DNA of 64,000 nt from an uncultured Bacteroides sp. GTDB taxonomy: Bacteria; Bacteroidota; Bacteroidia; Bacteroidales; Bacteroidaceae. Numbering within the stretch: position 1 is the stretch's first letter; each line of letters starts with the position of its first letter. The stretch covers positions 1-64,000 of the forward strand of contig CALYZE010000005.1 of the NCBI GenBank assembly GCA_945607605.1, in the 5' to 3' direction. The position numbers and the translations under genes are program-made. Positions 1 to 9,853 of this stretch are shown piece after piece. The notes beneath the pieces are model-generated. The model saw only the letters and a program-made list of their open reading frames with translations, was not told where the DNA came from and searched no databases.

Positions 1-179
1 ATAAATAAATCGTTTTGTTCCGACCATTAAAGTAGGTGGTTTGGCAAAAAACAAGTCACCCCACTGCACTCAGATGTATAGAACCGTAGTTCACCATGCA
101 CCTCGTAAAATAGGAATATTCCTTTGTCTATCTGCATTTTTTTCACGAACTTGCACTCATTCATCAAAAAGAAAATAAT

Positions 180-443
180 ATGGAATATCTTATTAACCAT
201 CAGCCTGAACGCAAGCTCTTCACTACTGAAGTAGAGGGTTGCACAGCTTATGTAGAATATGATTTAACGGACGGTAGTCTGAATATTCTCCACACCATTG
301 TTCCTCCACCTATCGAGGGAAAGGGTATTGCTTCCGCCCTCGTAAAAAAGGCTTATGAGTATGCGGCAGACCAGGGGCTCAAGCCGAAAGCTACTTGTTG
401 GTATGCAGTGAAGTGGCTGGAAAGACATCCGGAAGTAAAATAA
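180..443 (+). CDS. short GNAT-family N-acetyltransferase
   Basis: This 87-residue protein has the shape of the minimal GNAT acetyltransferases (COG2388, YidJ/YjdJ type), which consist of little more than the acetyl-CoA binding half of the fold. The pyrophosphate-binding loop is visible as EGKGIASALV near residues 42-51, and the C-terminal WYAVKWLERHPE matches the Trp/His-Pro-Glu ending usual in the group. The substrate cannot be read from sequence; small-molecule or protein acetylation are both possible. The gene starts at the ATG following an A-rich leader and ends 35 bp before the convergent amidase gene. I see no clear promoter within the 179 bp upstream. Confidence 0.8.
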   Translation: MEYLINHQPERKLFTTEVEGCTAYVEYDLTDGSLNILHTIVPPPIEGKGIASALVKKAYEYAADQGLKPKATCWYAVKWLERHPEVK

Positions 444-478
444 AAAGATAAGTCTATTCCATAACATCACTGTTGATT

Positions 479-1546
479 CTAACGCTGGATACGTTTGTAA
501 TCAATAATAAACCCTTCCATCAACCACTTTGCCAGAGCCTGACGATTGGAACTGATAACAAAACGGCGTTGATCAAAGGAATTCTGAATATTGCCTAATT
601 CTACAAATACAGAAGCAGGCGAAGTATTGGCAAGCACATACAGATTACGTTCGCTAACCGTACCCGTAAAGCCACGGTTGGGTTGGTGTTTGCCATATTT
701 TGATCCGAAAGTACTCTTCATGGTCGTGGCTAGACGTTTACTATCAGGCTTGTTCTTGGAATGATAAAAGAACACATCGGTTTGATGACTCTTGCTACGA
801 CTGTCTACATGTAGGAAAATCGCACGACAATACTTATAGTTCTGTCGGTCCTTTTTATAGAGTTCATTGATTTTAGCACAACGCTGTTGAAGACGCGCCA
901 CCTGATTCAAAGGTATAGGAGCTTTCATACAAGTCTCACGTTTACTATTTGCAAGGTAATGATCATCCCGAATACCATCTTTAGCATCCTGAATAATGAT
1001 ACGCACCTCAGCTCCTTCTTGCAGGAGATTACGAGCAAGACGCAAAGCCACATCGTAAGCATATTCATCTTCGTGCAACTCAATTTTTCCTATTTTACCA
1101 ATGGCGCCCGGATCGGGACCACCGTGTCCACTAACTATATAAAAGCAGGCACCCCGCAAGCGATTTGAAGTAATCTGAACATTAGCAAGCTTTTTTCCGA
1201 ATAAAGGTTCATAAACTGACTTTCTCCCTTCGGCAGGTGATTTCTGAGAAGAACCCTTAACAACTTCCTTCCCCTGATTTCCTCTTCCGCTTTTCAGTGG
1301 AGGTAAGTTGTATTTTACGCCTAACTGCAGTTCTTCCTTTCCTCGTAACTTTTTTTCGTTCAATCTCAAAAATTCTGTATAATAAGTCTTTCCCGGTCGC
1401 TTGTTACGTTCTAAAAAAGTAGAAATCCCCTCACCTCGTCTCGGGCTATCTCGTTCTTCTTGAGCCCAAACAGCCAATGAAAAAAAAGTATAAAAGAAGA
1501 TTGCCAACAAGCAAAATATCCGTTTCATATTCCAGTTATTCATCAT
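479..1546 (-). CDS. secreted N-acetylmuramoyl-L-alanine amidase (Amidase_3)
   Basis: The protein should cut the bond between N-acetylmuramic acid and L-Ala of peptidoglycan in the periplasm. A signal peptide is visible (hydrophobic stretch near residues 8-26 ending VWAQ). Amidase_3 zinc-ligand motifs follow: SGHGGPDPGAIG (about residue 140), the following EDEYAYD with a Glu ligand, FLHVDS (about 243) and the late VELGNIQN with the catalytic Glu. Between the signal and the catalytic domain there is a basic low-complexity linker of about 100 residues without a recognised domain. The start may instead be the internal Met at 1528, which leaves a cleaner signal peptide. It is monocistronic and convergent with the acetyltransferase gene. 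Confidence 0.85.
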   Translation of the reverse strand: MMNNWNMKRIFCLLAIFFYTFFSLAVWAQEERDSPRRGEGISTFLERNKRPGKTYYTEFLRLNEKKLRGKEELQLGVKYNLPPLKSGRGNQGKEVVKGSSQKSPAEGRKSVYEPLFGKKLANVQITSNRLRGACFYIVSGHGGPDPGAIGKIGKIELHEDEYAYDVALRLARNLLQEGAEVRIIIQDAKDGIRDDHYLANSKRETCMKAPIPLNQVARLQQRCAKINELYKKDRQNYKYCRAIFLHVDSRSKSHQTDVFFYHSKNKPDSKRLATTMKSTFGSKYGKHQPNRGFTGTVSERNLYVLANTSPASVFVELGNIQNSFDQRRFVISSNRQALAKWLMEGFIIDYKRIQR

Positions 1547-1627
1547 TCATTCGTATTGATAGCAGATTTTCAGCCGCTAATTTATACCATTTTACCGTGA
1601 CTACACACAATTTTATGTTTTTTTCCT

Positions 1628-1635
1628 TACTTTTG
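1628..1635 (+). promoter_or_regulatory. promoter -7 element for metY
   Basis: TACTTTTG matches the Bacteroides TAnnTTTG -7 consensus and lies about 60 bp before the metY start. I see no good -33 TTG at the usual spacing. Confidence 0.55.
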
Positions 1636-1696
1636 CGACAACTTACTCGGAACTTACCCGTTATAAATAAACAAACTTTTAAAAACAGATAGCATT

Positions 1697-2977
1697 ATGG
1701 CAAAGCAATTCAAGCCTGAGACTCTGTGCGTACAAGCCGGATGGACTCCCAAAAAGGGTGAGCCTCGTGTACTCCCCATCTACCAAAGCACCACTTTTAA
1801 ATACGAAACCAGCGAACAGATGGCGCGTTTGTTCGACCTTGAAGAAAGTGGTTATTTTTATACTCGTTTGCAGAATCCTACGAATGATGCCGTAGCTGCT
1901 AAAATAGCGGCCCTTGAGGGGGGGGTAGGTGCCATGTTGACTTCCAGCGGACAATCTGCCAACTTCTACGCTATCTTCAATATTTGTCAGGCTGGCGATC
2001 ATTTTGTTTGTTCATCCACCATCTACGGTGGCACATTCAATCTTTTCGGGGTAACCTTGAAAAAGCTGGGTATTGAGGTAACCTTCGTCAATCCGGATGC
2101 ACCGGAAGAAGAAATATCGGCTGCCTTCCGTCCAAATACCAAAGCTTTGTTTGGCGAAACGATTTCCAATCCAACATTGGAAGTACTCGATATTGAGAAA
2201 TTTGCTCGCATCGCCCACAAAAATGGTGTACCTCTCATTGTAGATAACACCTTCCCTACCCCAATCAACTGTCGTCCCTTTCAATGGGGAGCTGACATCG
2301 TAGTACACTCCACAACCAAATACATGGATGGACATGCTACCAGCGTAGGAGGTGCCATAGTAGATAGCGGCAATTTTGATTGGGAAGCGCATGCCGATAA
2401 ATTTCCCGGATTGTGTACCCCGGACAACTCTTATCACGGGCTAACTTATACAAAAGCCTTTGGTAAAATGGCGTATATAACCAAAGCGACTGCCCAACTG
2501 ATGCGTGACCTCGGTAGCGCCCAGTCTCCGCAAAACGCATTCCTGCTGAATCTTGGTTTGGAAACACTATACCTTCGCATGAATCAACACTGCAAAAATG
2601 CGATGGCAGTAGCCCAATACTTATCTAAAAATGATAAAGTGGCTTGGGTAAACTATTGTGGTTTGCCTGGAAACAAATACTACAAATTGGCTCAGAAGTA
2701 TCTACCCAATGGCTCTTGTGGAGTAATTTCCTTCGGATTGAAAGGTGGACGCGAGGTGTCTATCAAGTTCATGGATTCACTGAAACTGGCTGCCATTGTG
2801 ACACACGTTGCCGACGCACGCACTTGCGTGCTGCACCCTGCCAGTCATACGCATCGCCAGTTGACAGACCAACAACTGTCAGAGGCCGGTATACGTCCCG
2901 ACTTAATCCGTTTCTCAGTAGGAATAGAAAATGCAGACGATATCATTGCCGACATCGATCAGGCACTGAATGCATAA
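1697..2977 (+). CDS. metY: O-acetylhomoserine aminocarboxypropyltransferase (sulfhydrylase)
   Basis: This is a PLP enzyme of the Cys/Met metabolism family. It converts O-acetylhomoserine plus sulfide to homocysteine, the direct sulfhydrylation route to methionine; many family members also act on O-acetylserine. At 426 residues it has the length of MetY rather than the shorter MetB/MetC. The PLP-binding lysine is K208 in VVHSTTKYMDGH, and the phosphate-binding TSSGQSANF lies near residue 82. It starts MAKQFKPETLCVQAG, the usual family opening. The gene has its own promoter and a strong terminator and appears monocistronic. No S-box or other methionine riboswitch is evident in the short leader. 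Confidence 0.92.
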   Translation: MAKQFKPETLCVQAGWTPKKGEPRVLPIYQSTTFKYETSEQMARLFDLEESGYFYTRLQNPTNDAVAAKIAALEGGVGAMLTSSGQSANFYAIFNICQAGDHFVCSSTIYGGTFNLFGVTLKKLGIEVTFVNPDAPEEEISAAFRPNTKALFGETISNPTLEVLDIEKFARIAHKNGVPLIVDNTFPTPINCRPFQWGADIVVHSTTKYMDGHATSVGGAIVDSGNFDWEAHADKFPGLCTPDNSYHGLTYTKAFGKMAYITKATAQLMRDLGSAQSPQNAFLLNLGLETLYLRMNQHCKNAMAVAQYLSKNDKVAWVNYCGLPGNKYYKLAQKYLPNGSCGVISFGLKGGREVSIKFMDSLKLAAIVTHVADARTCVLHPASHTHRQLTDQQLSEAGIRPDLIRFSVGIENADDIIADIDQALNA

Positions 2978-3027
2978 AAAAGTTATCAAAAGAATCTCCT
3001 ATACACGTTTCAAACGTTGGGGGATAG

Positions 3028-3080
3028 CTATAAAAAAATGGAAGTCATTGCCAAGGCAATCTACTTCCATTTTTTTATAG
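3028..3080. terminator. bidirectional terminator between metY and GH20 gene
   Basis: An 18-bp perfect inverted repeat (3028-3045 with 3063-3080) encloses a second 6-bp stem ATTGCC/GGCAAT. The A/T tracts in the arms give a U-run on both strands, which suits two convergent genes. Confidence 0.85.
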
Positions 3081-3091
3081 AGACTGATGCG

Positions 3092-5596
3092 TTATTGCTT
3101 AAGTATTAAAGTAAGAGATAAACTCTCCTTACCTTGATAGAAAGATTTCGCTTTAACCACTGAAGCTTCACATTTCACAGGAGCTTCCCATAGGGCTGAT
3201 TGGGCAGTAGGTTCTGTGCCATCCGTAGTATAACGTATTTCTGCCCCTTGAATAGCTACATTGGCATAAAGTGTACCCTCTTTTATCAACAATCCAGGTT
3301 GAGGTAAACGGAAGTTTATACTGTTCTTGGCCCAATATGGCATCTCATTCTTGCTAATTTTTTCATAATAGAGTGTCAAAGCCTTATTGAATGCTTGTTG
3401 TTCTTGCATACCAGACAAAGATTCCCATGCCGGATGAGCATTCCATCCACGCTCTGCCAATCCCATCAGTTTCGGGAAAAGAAGATACTCCACTCCTTCG
3501 AAATTCCGAATCGTTTCGGCAAACAATTGTCCTTGTACACCTATTATATTCTGCTTACCTACTTCTGTTAAAGCAGTCTTTCCTTTATCGACTTTTTCTA
3601 AATCAATAGAGTTGCCTGCCATATCTGTACGCAAAGAGCGATAAATGCTATAAGGAAGCATCGAGAAGGAAATGGACTCATCTACATAACCTCCCCAATC
3701 GAGTCCGCGCTCATCGGGATGACCATTGTATGCCATATCCATATAGAAATTGCCTACGTTGCAAAGAATAACCGGGTAACCGTTATTGGCAGTCTGATAA
3801 ACGACCTCATCATATCCGGGAACCGTATTCCAACAATAGACACCGGCAGCTTGGCTTCTAAGTTGCTGATGTCCTTTCTCACTATGTCCTAAAGCCACTT
3901 CCTGCCATCCACTAAACTTCAGACCTATCTTTTGCATAATGTCCGCCATTTGTGTGATGAAATACTCTGATAAGTCGTGAGGCTTCGTCATTCCCTTCTC
4001 TCTCATCAACTCCTGACATTTGGGAGAACCCATCCAAACACCACGTGGAACTTCATCTCCTCCTAAATGTACGGTAGTCAAAGAAATTCCTGCTTCCTGA
4101 TACATCGCATGAAGTTCCTGAATCACTTTTTCCATGAAACGATAGGTAGAAGGCAAGGCAACATTGATTACGTTATCCGTATAATACTGTACAGAAACAT
4201 AACGAGAAGTATCTTCCGGTTCACTCAATAGATATTCCGTTGCTTTTCCCGGGTCAGTTCCGATGTATTTGTTATAGCGAGCTTTCATGGAAACGATGGC
4301 GGCACGGGCGTGTCCCGGAGATTCGATTTCCGGTATGACGCGAACATGTCTTTCGGCTGCATATTTCAGCAAGTCAATAAATTCGTCCCGAGTATAATGT
4401 CCGTTTCCGGAGGTCTTTGCCTCAGCATCATATCCACCGTCATAGCACGGATAAAGATTCTGACTTTCATCGGTGGTGTGTCCACGGCGACTTCCTACAG
4501 TAGTTAGTTCCTCCAAACCGGGAATTTCGAGGCGCCATGCCTCATCATCGCAGAAATGAAAGTGCAAGACATTCATCTTGTAGGAAGCAAAGAGGTCAAT
4601 CAACTTCTTCATATTTTCTGGAGTAGTATAGTTACGAGCGATGTCAATCATTTGTCCGCGATACAACAAATCGGGATAATCCTGAATAGAGACTGCCTCC
4701 AATTGATAAGGAGCCTGTTTCCCTTTCAGCATGGCCAACAAACTTTGAGTACCATTGAAAATACCATGAGAAGTAGCGGCACTCATTTTGATTTGGTTAT
4801 CTTCAACATGTATCGTGTAATATTCATCGTTTACTGCCTCTGTCGGGTCAGTCAGATGTTCTAAGATGATTGTTACAGGGGCCGTTTCAACCACTTCTAC
4901 TCCATAGACTTCTGCAAGTTTTGTCCTTAACAGCTTCGCTTCAACAGCAAAATCATCAGGAAAAGTCATTGCAACCTGACCCTCCAACATAACACTGCCT
5001 TCAATCGGCAGAGCTTTCTTCACAGATGGCAGTATATCCGACACTTTCAATGTAGAGACATCGGTCAGACGGAGATTGGATTCGAAAATTTTAGAGGCAT
5101 CGGGATAGCCTATTATTGATTCGGGGGAAGGTAATGGAAGAGCATTCAATGCTATAGGAAGAGGTTTTCCCTCTTTACCATCCACCGTTTCTACCCAATA
5201 AATTCCCTCGGGAATATGGGAGTTTCTATCCAACTTATAGCTGCAACGGAAAATAATCCGCATTGAATCGCCCGGTGCCAAAGGAGTGTAGTTTTCAGTA
5301 GGAGAAAACTTGAAGAAATTACCGTTTACTGTTTCCACTTTGACAGTCGGATTTCCTCCTTGTTTTATACGCCGTGGAAGTTGAGAGTAATAGATCGTCC
5401 AGCCTTTATCCAGAGGTTCATTCGATATATTTTTGAGAATAAAAGCATTCTCATAATATCCAGGCTCGATGTTACTTGCACCCATTTCCCAAGTTAAGGC
5501 AACCGGTGCATTCTGTTCTTTACTCGCTTTACATCCTGTAAATAAGGTCATTACAAAAAGTAACACTCCCATTAAAGGGAACTTCAAAAATTTCAT
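3092..5596 (-). CDS. beta-N-acetylhexosaminidase lipoprotein (GH20)
   Basis: This is an exo-acting hexosaminidase that should remove terminal GlcNAc or GalNAc from host or dietary glycans. The N-terminus is a lipoprotein signal with lipobox LFTGC (Cys22), so the enzyme is anchored in the periplasm or outer membrane. Domains run: an N-terminal CHB_HEX-like beta domain (about 30-160), the GH20 alpha/beta accessory domain (about 165-300), the GH20 barrel (about 305-690) and a C-terminal beta-sandwich ending with YTTDGTEPT. The catalytic Asp-Glu pair is D514-E515 in HLGGDEVP. At 834 residues it is full length for the multi-domain type. No SusC/SusD pair or sulfatase is adjacent, so this is not part of an obvious polysaccharide-utilisation locus. 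Confidence 0.92.
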   Translation of the reverse strand: MKFLKFPLMGVLLFVMTLFTGCKASKEQNAPVALTWEMGASNIEPGYYENAFILKNISNEPLDKGWTIYYSQLPRRIKQGGNPTVKVETVNGNFFKFSPTENYTPLAPGDSMRIIFRCSYKLDRNSHIPEGIYWVETVDGKEGKPLPIALNALPLPSPESIIGYPDASKIFESNLRLTDVSTLKVSDILPSVKKALPIEGSVMLEGQVAMTFPDDFAVEAKLLRTKLAEVYGVEVVETAPVTIILEHLTDPTEAVNDEYYTIHVEDNQIKMSAATSHGIFNGTQSLLAMLKGKQAPYQLEAVSIQDYPDLLYRGQMIDIARNYTTPENMKKLIDLFASYKMNVLHFHFCDDEAWRLEIPGLEELTTVGSRRGHTTDESQNLYPCYDGGYDAEAKTSGNGHYTRDEFIDLLKYAAERHVRVIPEIESPGHARAAIVSMKARYNKYIGTDPGKATEYLLSEPEDTSRYVSVQYYTDNVINVALPSTYRFMEKVIQELHAMYQEAGISLTTVHLGGDEVPRGVWMGSPKCQELMREKGMTKPHDLSEYFITQMADIMQKIGLKFSGWQEVALGHSEKGHQQLRSQAAGVYCWNTVPGYDEVVYQTANNGYPVILCNVGNFYMDMAYNGHPDERGLDWGGYVDESISFSMLPYSIYRSLRTDMAGNSIDLEKVDKGKTALTEVGKQNIIGVQGQLFAETIRNFEGVEYLLFPKLMGLAERGWNAHPAWESLSGMQEQQAFNKALTLYYEKISKNEMPYWAKNSINFRLPQPGLLIKEGTLYANVAIQGAEIRYTTDGTEPTAQSALWEAPVKCEASVVKAKSFYQGKESLSLTLILKQ

Positions 5597-5648
5597 GTTA
5601 TTTGTGTATTAAGTTAATAAAAGGGGGAAAACATTTTATATACGATGC

Positions 5649-5656
5649 CAAAAATA
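5649..5656 (-). promoter_or_regulatory. promoter -7 element for the GH20 gene
   Basis: On the minus strand the sequence reads TATTTTTG, matching TAnnTTTG, about 53 bp upstream of the hexosaminidase start. Confidence 0.5.
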
Positions 5657-5731
5657 AGCATTTTTAGTTTATATACTGATAAATATAACAGAAAATATCT
5701 GCTACAGGAAACGATTTAGAACTTTTATCCC

Positions 5732-5739
5732 TACATTTG
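5732..5739 (+). promoter_or_regulatory. promoter -7 element for maeB
   Basis: TACATTTG matches the Bacteroides -7 consensus 33 bp before the maeB start, giving a short leader. Confidence 0.55.
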
Positions 5740-5772
5740 CAGCAAAATTATAATCTATTTAACTAATCTACC

Positions 5773-8061
5773 ATGGCAAAGATAACCAAAGAAGCTGCTT
5801 TGCTCTACCATTCGCAAGGCAAGCCAGGGAAAATTGAAGTAGTACCCACTAAACCCTACAGTACACAAACCGATCTCTCACTTGCATATTCTCCAGGAGT
5901 CGCAGAGCCCTGTCTTGAAATTGAAAAAAATCCGCAGGATGCCTATAAATATACAGCCAAAGGAAACTTAGTAGCTGTTATTTCGAATGGAACCGCTGTA
6001 TTGGGTCTCGGTGATATCGGTGCTCTCAGCGGTAAACCTGTTATGGAAGGAAAAGGCTTATTGTTCAAAATTTATGCAGGAATTGATGTGTTCGACATCG
6101 AAGTAGACGAAAAAGACCCTGACAAGTTTATTGAAGCCGTCAAAGCTATTGCCCCTACTTTTGGTGGTATTAATCTGGAAGACATCAAAGCCCCCGAATG
6201 TTTTGAAATCGAACGTCGTTTGAAGGAAGAACTTGACATTCCCGTAATGCACGACGATCAGCATGGTACAGCCATCATTTCAAGTGCCGGACTACTGAAT
6301 GCTCTTGAAGTAGCAGGCAAAAAGATTGAGGAGGTAAAAATTGTAGTGAATGGCGCAGGCGCTTCCGCCACTTCATGCACCAAGTTGTATGAATCACTCG
6401 GTGCACGTCGCGAAAACATACTGATGCTGGACAGTAAAGGAGTCATCACCAGCGACCGCGAAAATCTGACCGAACAGAAACGTTATTTTGCTACCGATCG
6501 TCGCGATGTACACACCCTTGCAGAAGCCATCAAGGGTGCTGACGTATTCTTAGGCCTATCAAAAGGAAATGTATTGACTCAAGATATGATACGCAGCATG
6601 GGTAGCCATCCAATTGTATTTGCCCTTGCCAATCCCACTCCCGAAATTTCTTATGAAGAGGCTATGGCAGCACGTCCGGATGTATTAATGTCTACCGGAC
6701 GCTCCGACTATCCTAATCAAATTAACAATGTAATCGGCTTCCCCTATATTTTCCGTGGTGCCCTCGACACACAAGCCAAGGCCATTAATGAGGAGATGAA
6801 AATAGCTGCTGTACATGCTATAGCCAATCTTGCGAAACAACCCGTACCCGATGTTGTGAATGAAGCCTATCATGTGAATAACTTTACATTCGGTCCTGAA
6901 TACTTCATTCCTAAACCTGTTGACCCACGCCTCATCACTGAAGTGTCATGTGCCGTAGCCAAAGCGGCTATGGAAAGTGGCGTAGCTCGCAAAAATATCG
7001 AAAATTGGGATGCCTACCAATTGCGATTACGCGAGTTGATGGGCTACGAAAGTAAACTCACCCGTCAGCTATATGATACAGCCCGTCGCAATCCACAGCG
7101 AGTTGTATTTGCCGAAGGTATCCACCCTAATATGTTGAAGGCTGCTGTCGAAGCCAAAGCCGAAGGCATCTGTCACCCCATTATATTAGGCAATGACGAA
7201 GCCATCGAGAAACTAGCAAAAGAACTCGACCTCAGCCTTGAGGGTATTGAGATTGTGAATCTACGCCATCCGGACGAGGCCACACGCCGTGAGCGTTATG
7301 CCCGTATGCTGTCAGAGAAACGTGCTCGCGAAGGTGCCACTTATGAAGAGGCCAATGATAAGATGTTCGAACGTAACTACTTCGGTATGATGATGGTGGA
7401 AACCGGTGAAGCAGATGCTTTCATCACCGGCATATATACAAAATACAGCAACACCATCAAAGTTGCCAAAGAGGTAATCGGCATTCGTCCAGAATACAAT
7501 CATTTCGGTACCATGCACATCTTGAATTCCAAGAAGGGTACCTACTTCTTGGCCGACACGTTAATTAACCGCCATCCGAATGCAGCTACCTTGATTGATA
7601 TTGCCAAGCTATCCGAGCATACCGTACGTTTTTTCAACCATACACCGATCATGGCTATGTTAAGCTACTCTAATTTTGGTGCAGACAAAGAAGGAAGTCC
7701 GGTTAATGTGCACGAGGCGGTTGACTATATGCAACAGAACTACCCGGATCTTGCCATTGATGGCGAAATGCAAGTGAACTTTGCTATGAACCGTGAAATG
7801 CGTGATAGTAAATATCCGTTCACTCGCCTGAAAGGTAAAGATGTAAACACGCTGATCTTCCCCAATCTGAGTTCTTCCAATTCAGCCTACAAGTTATTGC
7901 AGGCTATGGAAACCGATGCCGAACTGATTGGCCCTATTCAGATGGGGTTGAACAAGCCTATTCACTTTACAGATTTTGAGAGTTCTGTACGCGATATCGT
8001 AAATATCACTGCAGTAGCAGTCATTGACGCCATTGTTGATAAAAAGAAAGCAGGTAAATGA
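5773..8061 (+). CDS. maeB: NADP-dependent malic enzyme with C-terminal phosphotransacetylase domain
   Basis: The enzyme should convert malate and NADP+ to pyruvate, CO2 and NADPH. It is of the large MaeB type: an N-terminal malic domain (about 1-165, with AYSPGVAEP), an NAD(P)-binding domain (about 165-410, with HDDQHGTA and the Rossmann VVNGAGASA) and a phosphotransacetylase-like C-terminal half (about 430-762). In E. coli MaeB this last domain is regulatory and binds acetyl-CoA. The length of 762 residues is normal. The stop codon overlaps the start of a 57-codon membrane-protein ORF (ATGA), so the two are probably co-transcribed. The next gene downstream, gdhA, also turns over NADP(H), but it has its own promoter. 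Confidence 0.95.
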   Translation: MAKITKEAALLYHSQGKPGKIEVVPTKPYSTQTDLSLAYSPGVAEPCLEIEKNPQDAYKYTAKGNLVAVISNGTAVLGLGDIGALSGKPVMEGKGLLFKIYAGIDVFDIEVDEKDPDKFIEAVKAIAPTFGGINLEDIKAPECFEIERRLKEELDIPVMHDDQHGTAIISSAGLLNALEVAGKKIEEVKIVVNGAGASATSCTKLYESLGARRENILMLDSKGVITSDRENLTEQKRYFATDRRDVHTLAEAIKGADVFLGLSKGNVLTQDMIRSMGSHPIVFALANPTPEISYEEAMAARPDVLMSTGRSDYPNQINNVIGFPYIFRGALDTQAKAINEEMKIAAVHAIANLAKQPVPDVVNEAYHVNNFTFGPEYFIPKPVDPRLITEVSCAVAKAAMESGVARKNIENWDAYQLRLRELMGYESKLTRQLYDTARRNPQRVVFAEGIHPNMLKAAVEAKAEGICHPIILGNDEAIEKLAKELDLSLEGIEIVNLRHPDEATRRERYARMLSEKRAREGATYEEANDKMFERNYFGMMMVETGEADAFITGIYTKYSNTIKVAKEVIGIRPEYNHFGTMHILNSKKGTYFLADTLINRHPNAATLIDIAKLSEHTVRFFNHTPIMAMLSYSNFGADKEGSPVNVHEAVDYMQQNYPDLAIDGEMQVNFAMNREMRDSKYPFTRLKGKDVNTLIFPNLSSSNSAYKLLQAMETDAELIGPIQMGLNKPIHFTDFESSVRDIVNITAVAVIDAIVDKKKAGK

Positions 8062-8231
8062 AGAAGCCATTATCTAAATTTCAAATAGTTTGCATTGTAT
8101 TGCTTTGGGCAGCACTTTGCTATATTGTTCTGATCTCTGTCGAGCGAATTGACGGCCCTATAATTTTGACGCTTGCCATTTCGGCAGCCTTAGTATTCAT
8201 TCCTGTGATTAGATCGCTCAAAAAAAGGTAA
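8058..8231 (+). CDS. small membrane protein translationally coupled to maeB
   Basis: This 57-codon ORF begins at an ATG that overlaps the maeB stop as ATGA and ends just before a strong terminator. The peptide starts [17 protein letters not shown] and holds two hydrophobic segments (about residues 9-27 and 34-51) with a short polar loop VERIDGP and a basic end SLKKR. This is the layout of a two-pass inner-membrane protein with both ends probably in the cytoplasm. I do not recognise a family. The 4-bp overlap, membrane-like composition and position inside the transcript argue that it is real. Confidence 0.55.
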   Translation: MKKPLSKFQIVCIVLLWAALCYIVLISVERIDGPIILTLAISAALVFIPVIRSLKKR

Positions 8232-8254
8232 ATAATATCTTTTTATTCCTCTTA

Positions 8255-8295
8255 GCGGTATAAAACAATTATTTTGTTGTTTTATACCGCATTTT
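8255..8295 (+). terminator. terminator after maeB and its small partner
   Basis: A perfect 14-bp inverted repeat (GCGGTATAAAACAA at 8255-8268 with its complement at 8277-8290) is followed by a T-rich run. Confidence 0.85.
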
Positions 8296-8308
8296 ATTTA
8301 TAAAACGC

Positions 8309-8338
8309 TTGATAGTTTCATTATTATGTATACTTTTG
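8309..8338 (+). promoter_or_regulatory. gdhA promoter
   Basis: TTG at 8309-8311, then a 19-bp spacer and TACTTTTG at 8331-8338, a good fit to the Bacteroides -33/-7 promoter. It implies a leader of about 140 nt before gdhA. Confidence 0.7.
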
Positions 8339-8364
8339 CAATCGAAATAAAAGAAAGAAAAGGA

Positions 8365-8431
8365 ATGGAGATAAGATCGTAAAGGAGCAGGAAGATTTAC
8401 GATTCGATTCTATAAAACAACCCAACTCCAT
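8365..8431 (+). promoter_or_regulatory. structured 5' leader of gdhA
   Basis: The leader contains a perfect 8-bp stem, ATCGTAAA (8376-8383) with TTTACGAT (8396-8403), enclosing a GGAG. An outer ATGGAG (8365-8370) can pair with CTCCAT (8426-8431). No known riboswitch class is recognised; a regulatory role is inference. Confidence 0.35.
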
Positions 8432-8487
8432 AAGAACTTTACCGCTTTACAGCACAATATAATAGCAACCAATAAAAGAAATAGATT

Positions 8488-9825
8488 ATGAATGCAGCTA
8501 AGGTATTAGAAGACCTGAAAAGACGGTTCCTTAACGAACCGGAGTATCACCAAGCAGTAGAGGAAGTCCTCTCTACTATTGAAGAAGAGTACAACAAACA
8601 TCCGGAATTTGACAAAGTTAATTTAATTGAACGTCTTTGCATTCCCGATCGTGTTTATCAATTCCGCGTTACTTGGACGGATGACAAAGGTAATGTGCAA
8701 ACCAATATGGGGTATCGTGTACAGCATAACAACGCCATTGGTCCATACAAAGGTGGTATCCGTTTCCATGCTTCCGTCAATCTAAGCATTCTGAAATTCC
8801 TTGCTTTCGAACAAACTTTCAAAAATTCATTGACAACACTACCGATGGGTGGAGGTAAAGGTGGTTCTGATTTCTCTCCGCGCGGCAAATCAAATACAGA
8901 AGTAATGCGTTTCGTTCAGGCTTTCATGCTGGAGCTGTGGCGTCATATCGGTCCTGAAACAGACGTTCCTGCCGGTGATATTGGTGTAGGTGGCCGTGAA
9001 GTGGGTTTCATGTTCGGAATGTACAAAAAGTTGGCTCATGAATTTACCGGAACATTTACCGGCAAAGGCCGCGAATTTGGTGGTTCACTGATTCGCCCGG
9101 AAGCTACCGGTTACGGTAACATCTATTTTTTGATGGAAATGTTGCAAGCGAAAGGCACCGATCTGAAAGGTAAAACTTGCCTGATTTCCGGTTCTGGTAA
9201 CGTAGCCCAATACACTGCCGAAAAAGTGTTGGAATTAGGAGGTAAAGTATTGACTATGTCCGATTCTGACGGTTATGTATATGATCCGGAAGGTATTGAC
9301 CGCGAAAAGCTGGATTATATCATGGAACTGAAAAACTTATACCGCGGTCGTATTCGCGAATATGCCGAGCAGTATCCAGGGGTTAAATATGTGGAAGGCG
9401 CCAAACCTTGGGGTGAAAAAGCAGACATCGCTCTGCCTTCTGCCACTCAAAATGAGCTGAACGGTGACCACGCAAAGCAATTGGTAGCCAATGGCTGTAT
9501 CGCCGTTTCCGAAGGTGCAAACATGCCTTCTACTCCGGAAGCTGTCAAAATATTCCAAGAAGCTAAAATTCTGTATGCTCCGGGTAAAGCTGCCAATGCA
9601 GGCGGTGTATCTGTATCAGGTCTTGAAATGACTCAGAACTCTATCAAACTAAGTTGGAGTTCAGAAGAAGTAGATGAAAAGCTAAAGAGCATCATGAAGA
9701 ATATTCACGAAGCTTGCGTACAATATGGTACAGAAGCTGATGGTTATGTAAACTACGTAAAAGGTGCGAATGTTGCCGGATTTATGAAAGTTGCCAAGGC
9801 CATGATGGCACAAGGCGTTTTGTAA
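8488..9825 (+). CDS. gdhA: hexameric glutamate dehydrogenase, first copy
   Basis: The enzyme interconverts 2-oxoglutarate plus ammonia and glutamate and belongs to the small-subunit (about 450-residue) hexameric family I. Diagnostic motifs are the substrate loop GPYKGGIRFH (about 88-97), the catalytic-lysine motif PMGGGKGGSDF (about 122-132) and the dinucleotide fold ISGSGNVAQYT (about 235). Cofactor choice cannot be settled by eye, although assimilatory enzymes of this family mostly use NADPH. A second 445-residue copy lies at 24587-25924 on the other strand. The gene is monocistronic, with a consensus promoter, a structured leader of about 140 nt and its own terminator. The assignment of gdhA versus gdhB between the copies is a guess. 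Confidence 0.93.
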   Translation: MNAAKVLEDLKRRFLNEPEYHQAVEEVLSTIEEEYNKHPEFDKVNLIERLCIPDRVYQFRVTWTDDKGNVQTNMGYRVQHNNAIGPYKGGIRFHASVNLSILKFLAFEQTFKNSLTTLPMGGGKGGSDFSPRGKSNTEVMRFVQAFMLELWRHIGPETDVPAGDIGVGGREVGFMFGMYKKLAHEFTGTFTGKGREFGGSLIRPEATGYGNIYFLMEMLQAKGTDLKGKTCLISGSGNVAQYTAEKVLELGGKVLTMSDSDGYVYDPEGIDREKLDYIMELKNLYRGRIREYAEQYPGVKYVEGAKPWGEKADIALPSATQNELNGDHAKQLVANGCIAVSEGANMPSTPEAVKIFQEAKILYAPGKAANAGGVSVSGLEMTQNSIKLSWSSEEVDEKLKSIMKNIHEACVQYGTEADGYVNYVKGANVAGFMKVAKAMMAQGVL

Positions 9826-9853
9826 GACTAAGCCATAGTAATACAAATAGAAT

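Noticed and set aside
74..178. A 34-codon ORF directly before the acetyltransferase gene
   Set aside because: No promoter, basic random-looking sequence and no support beyond an open frame.
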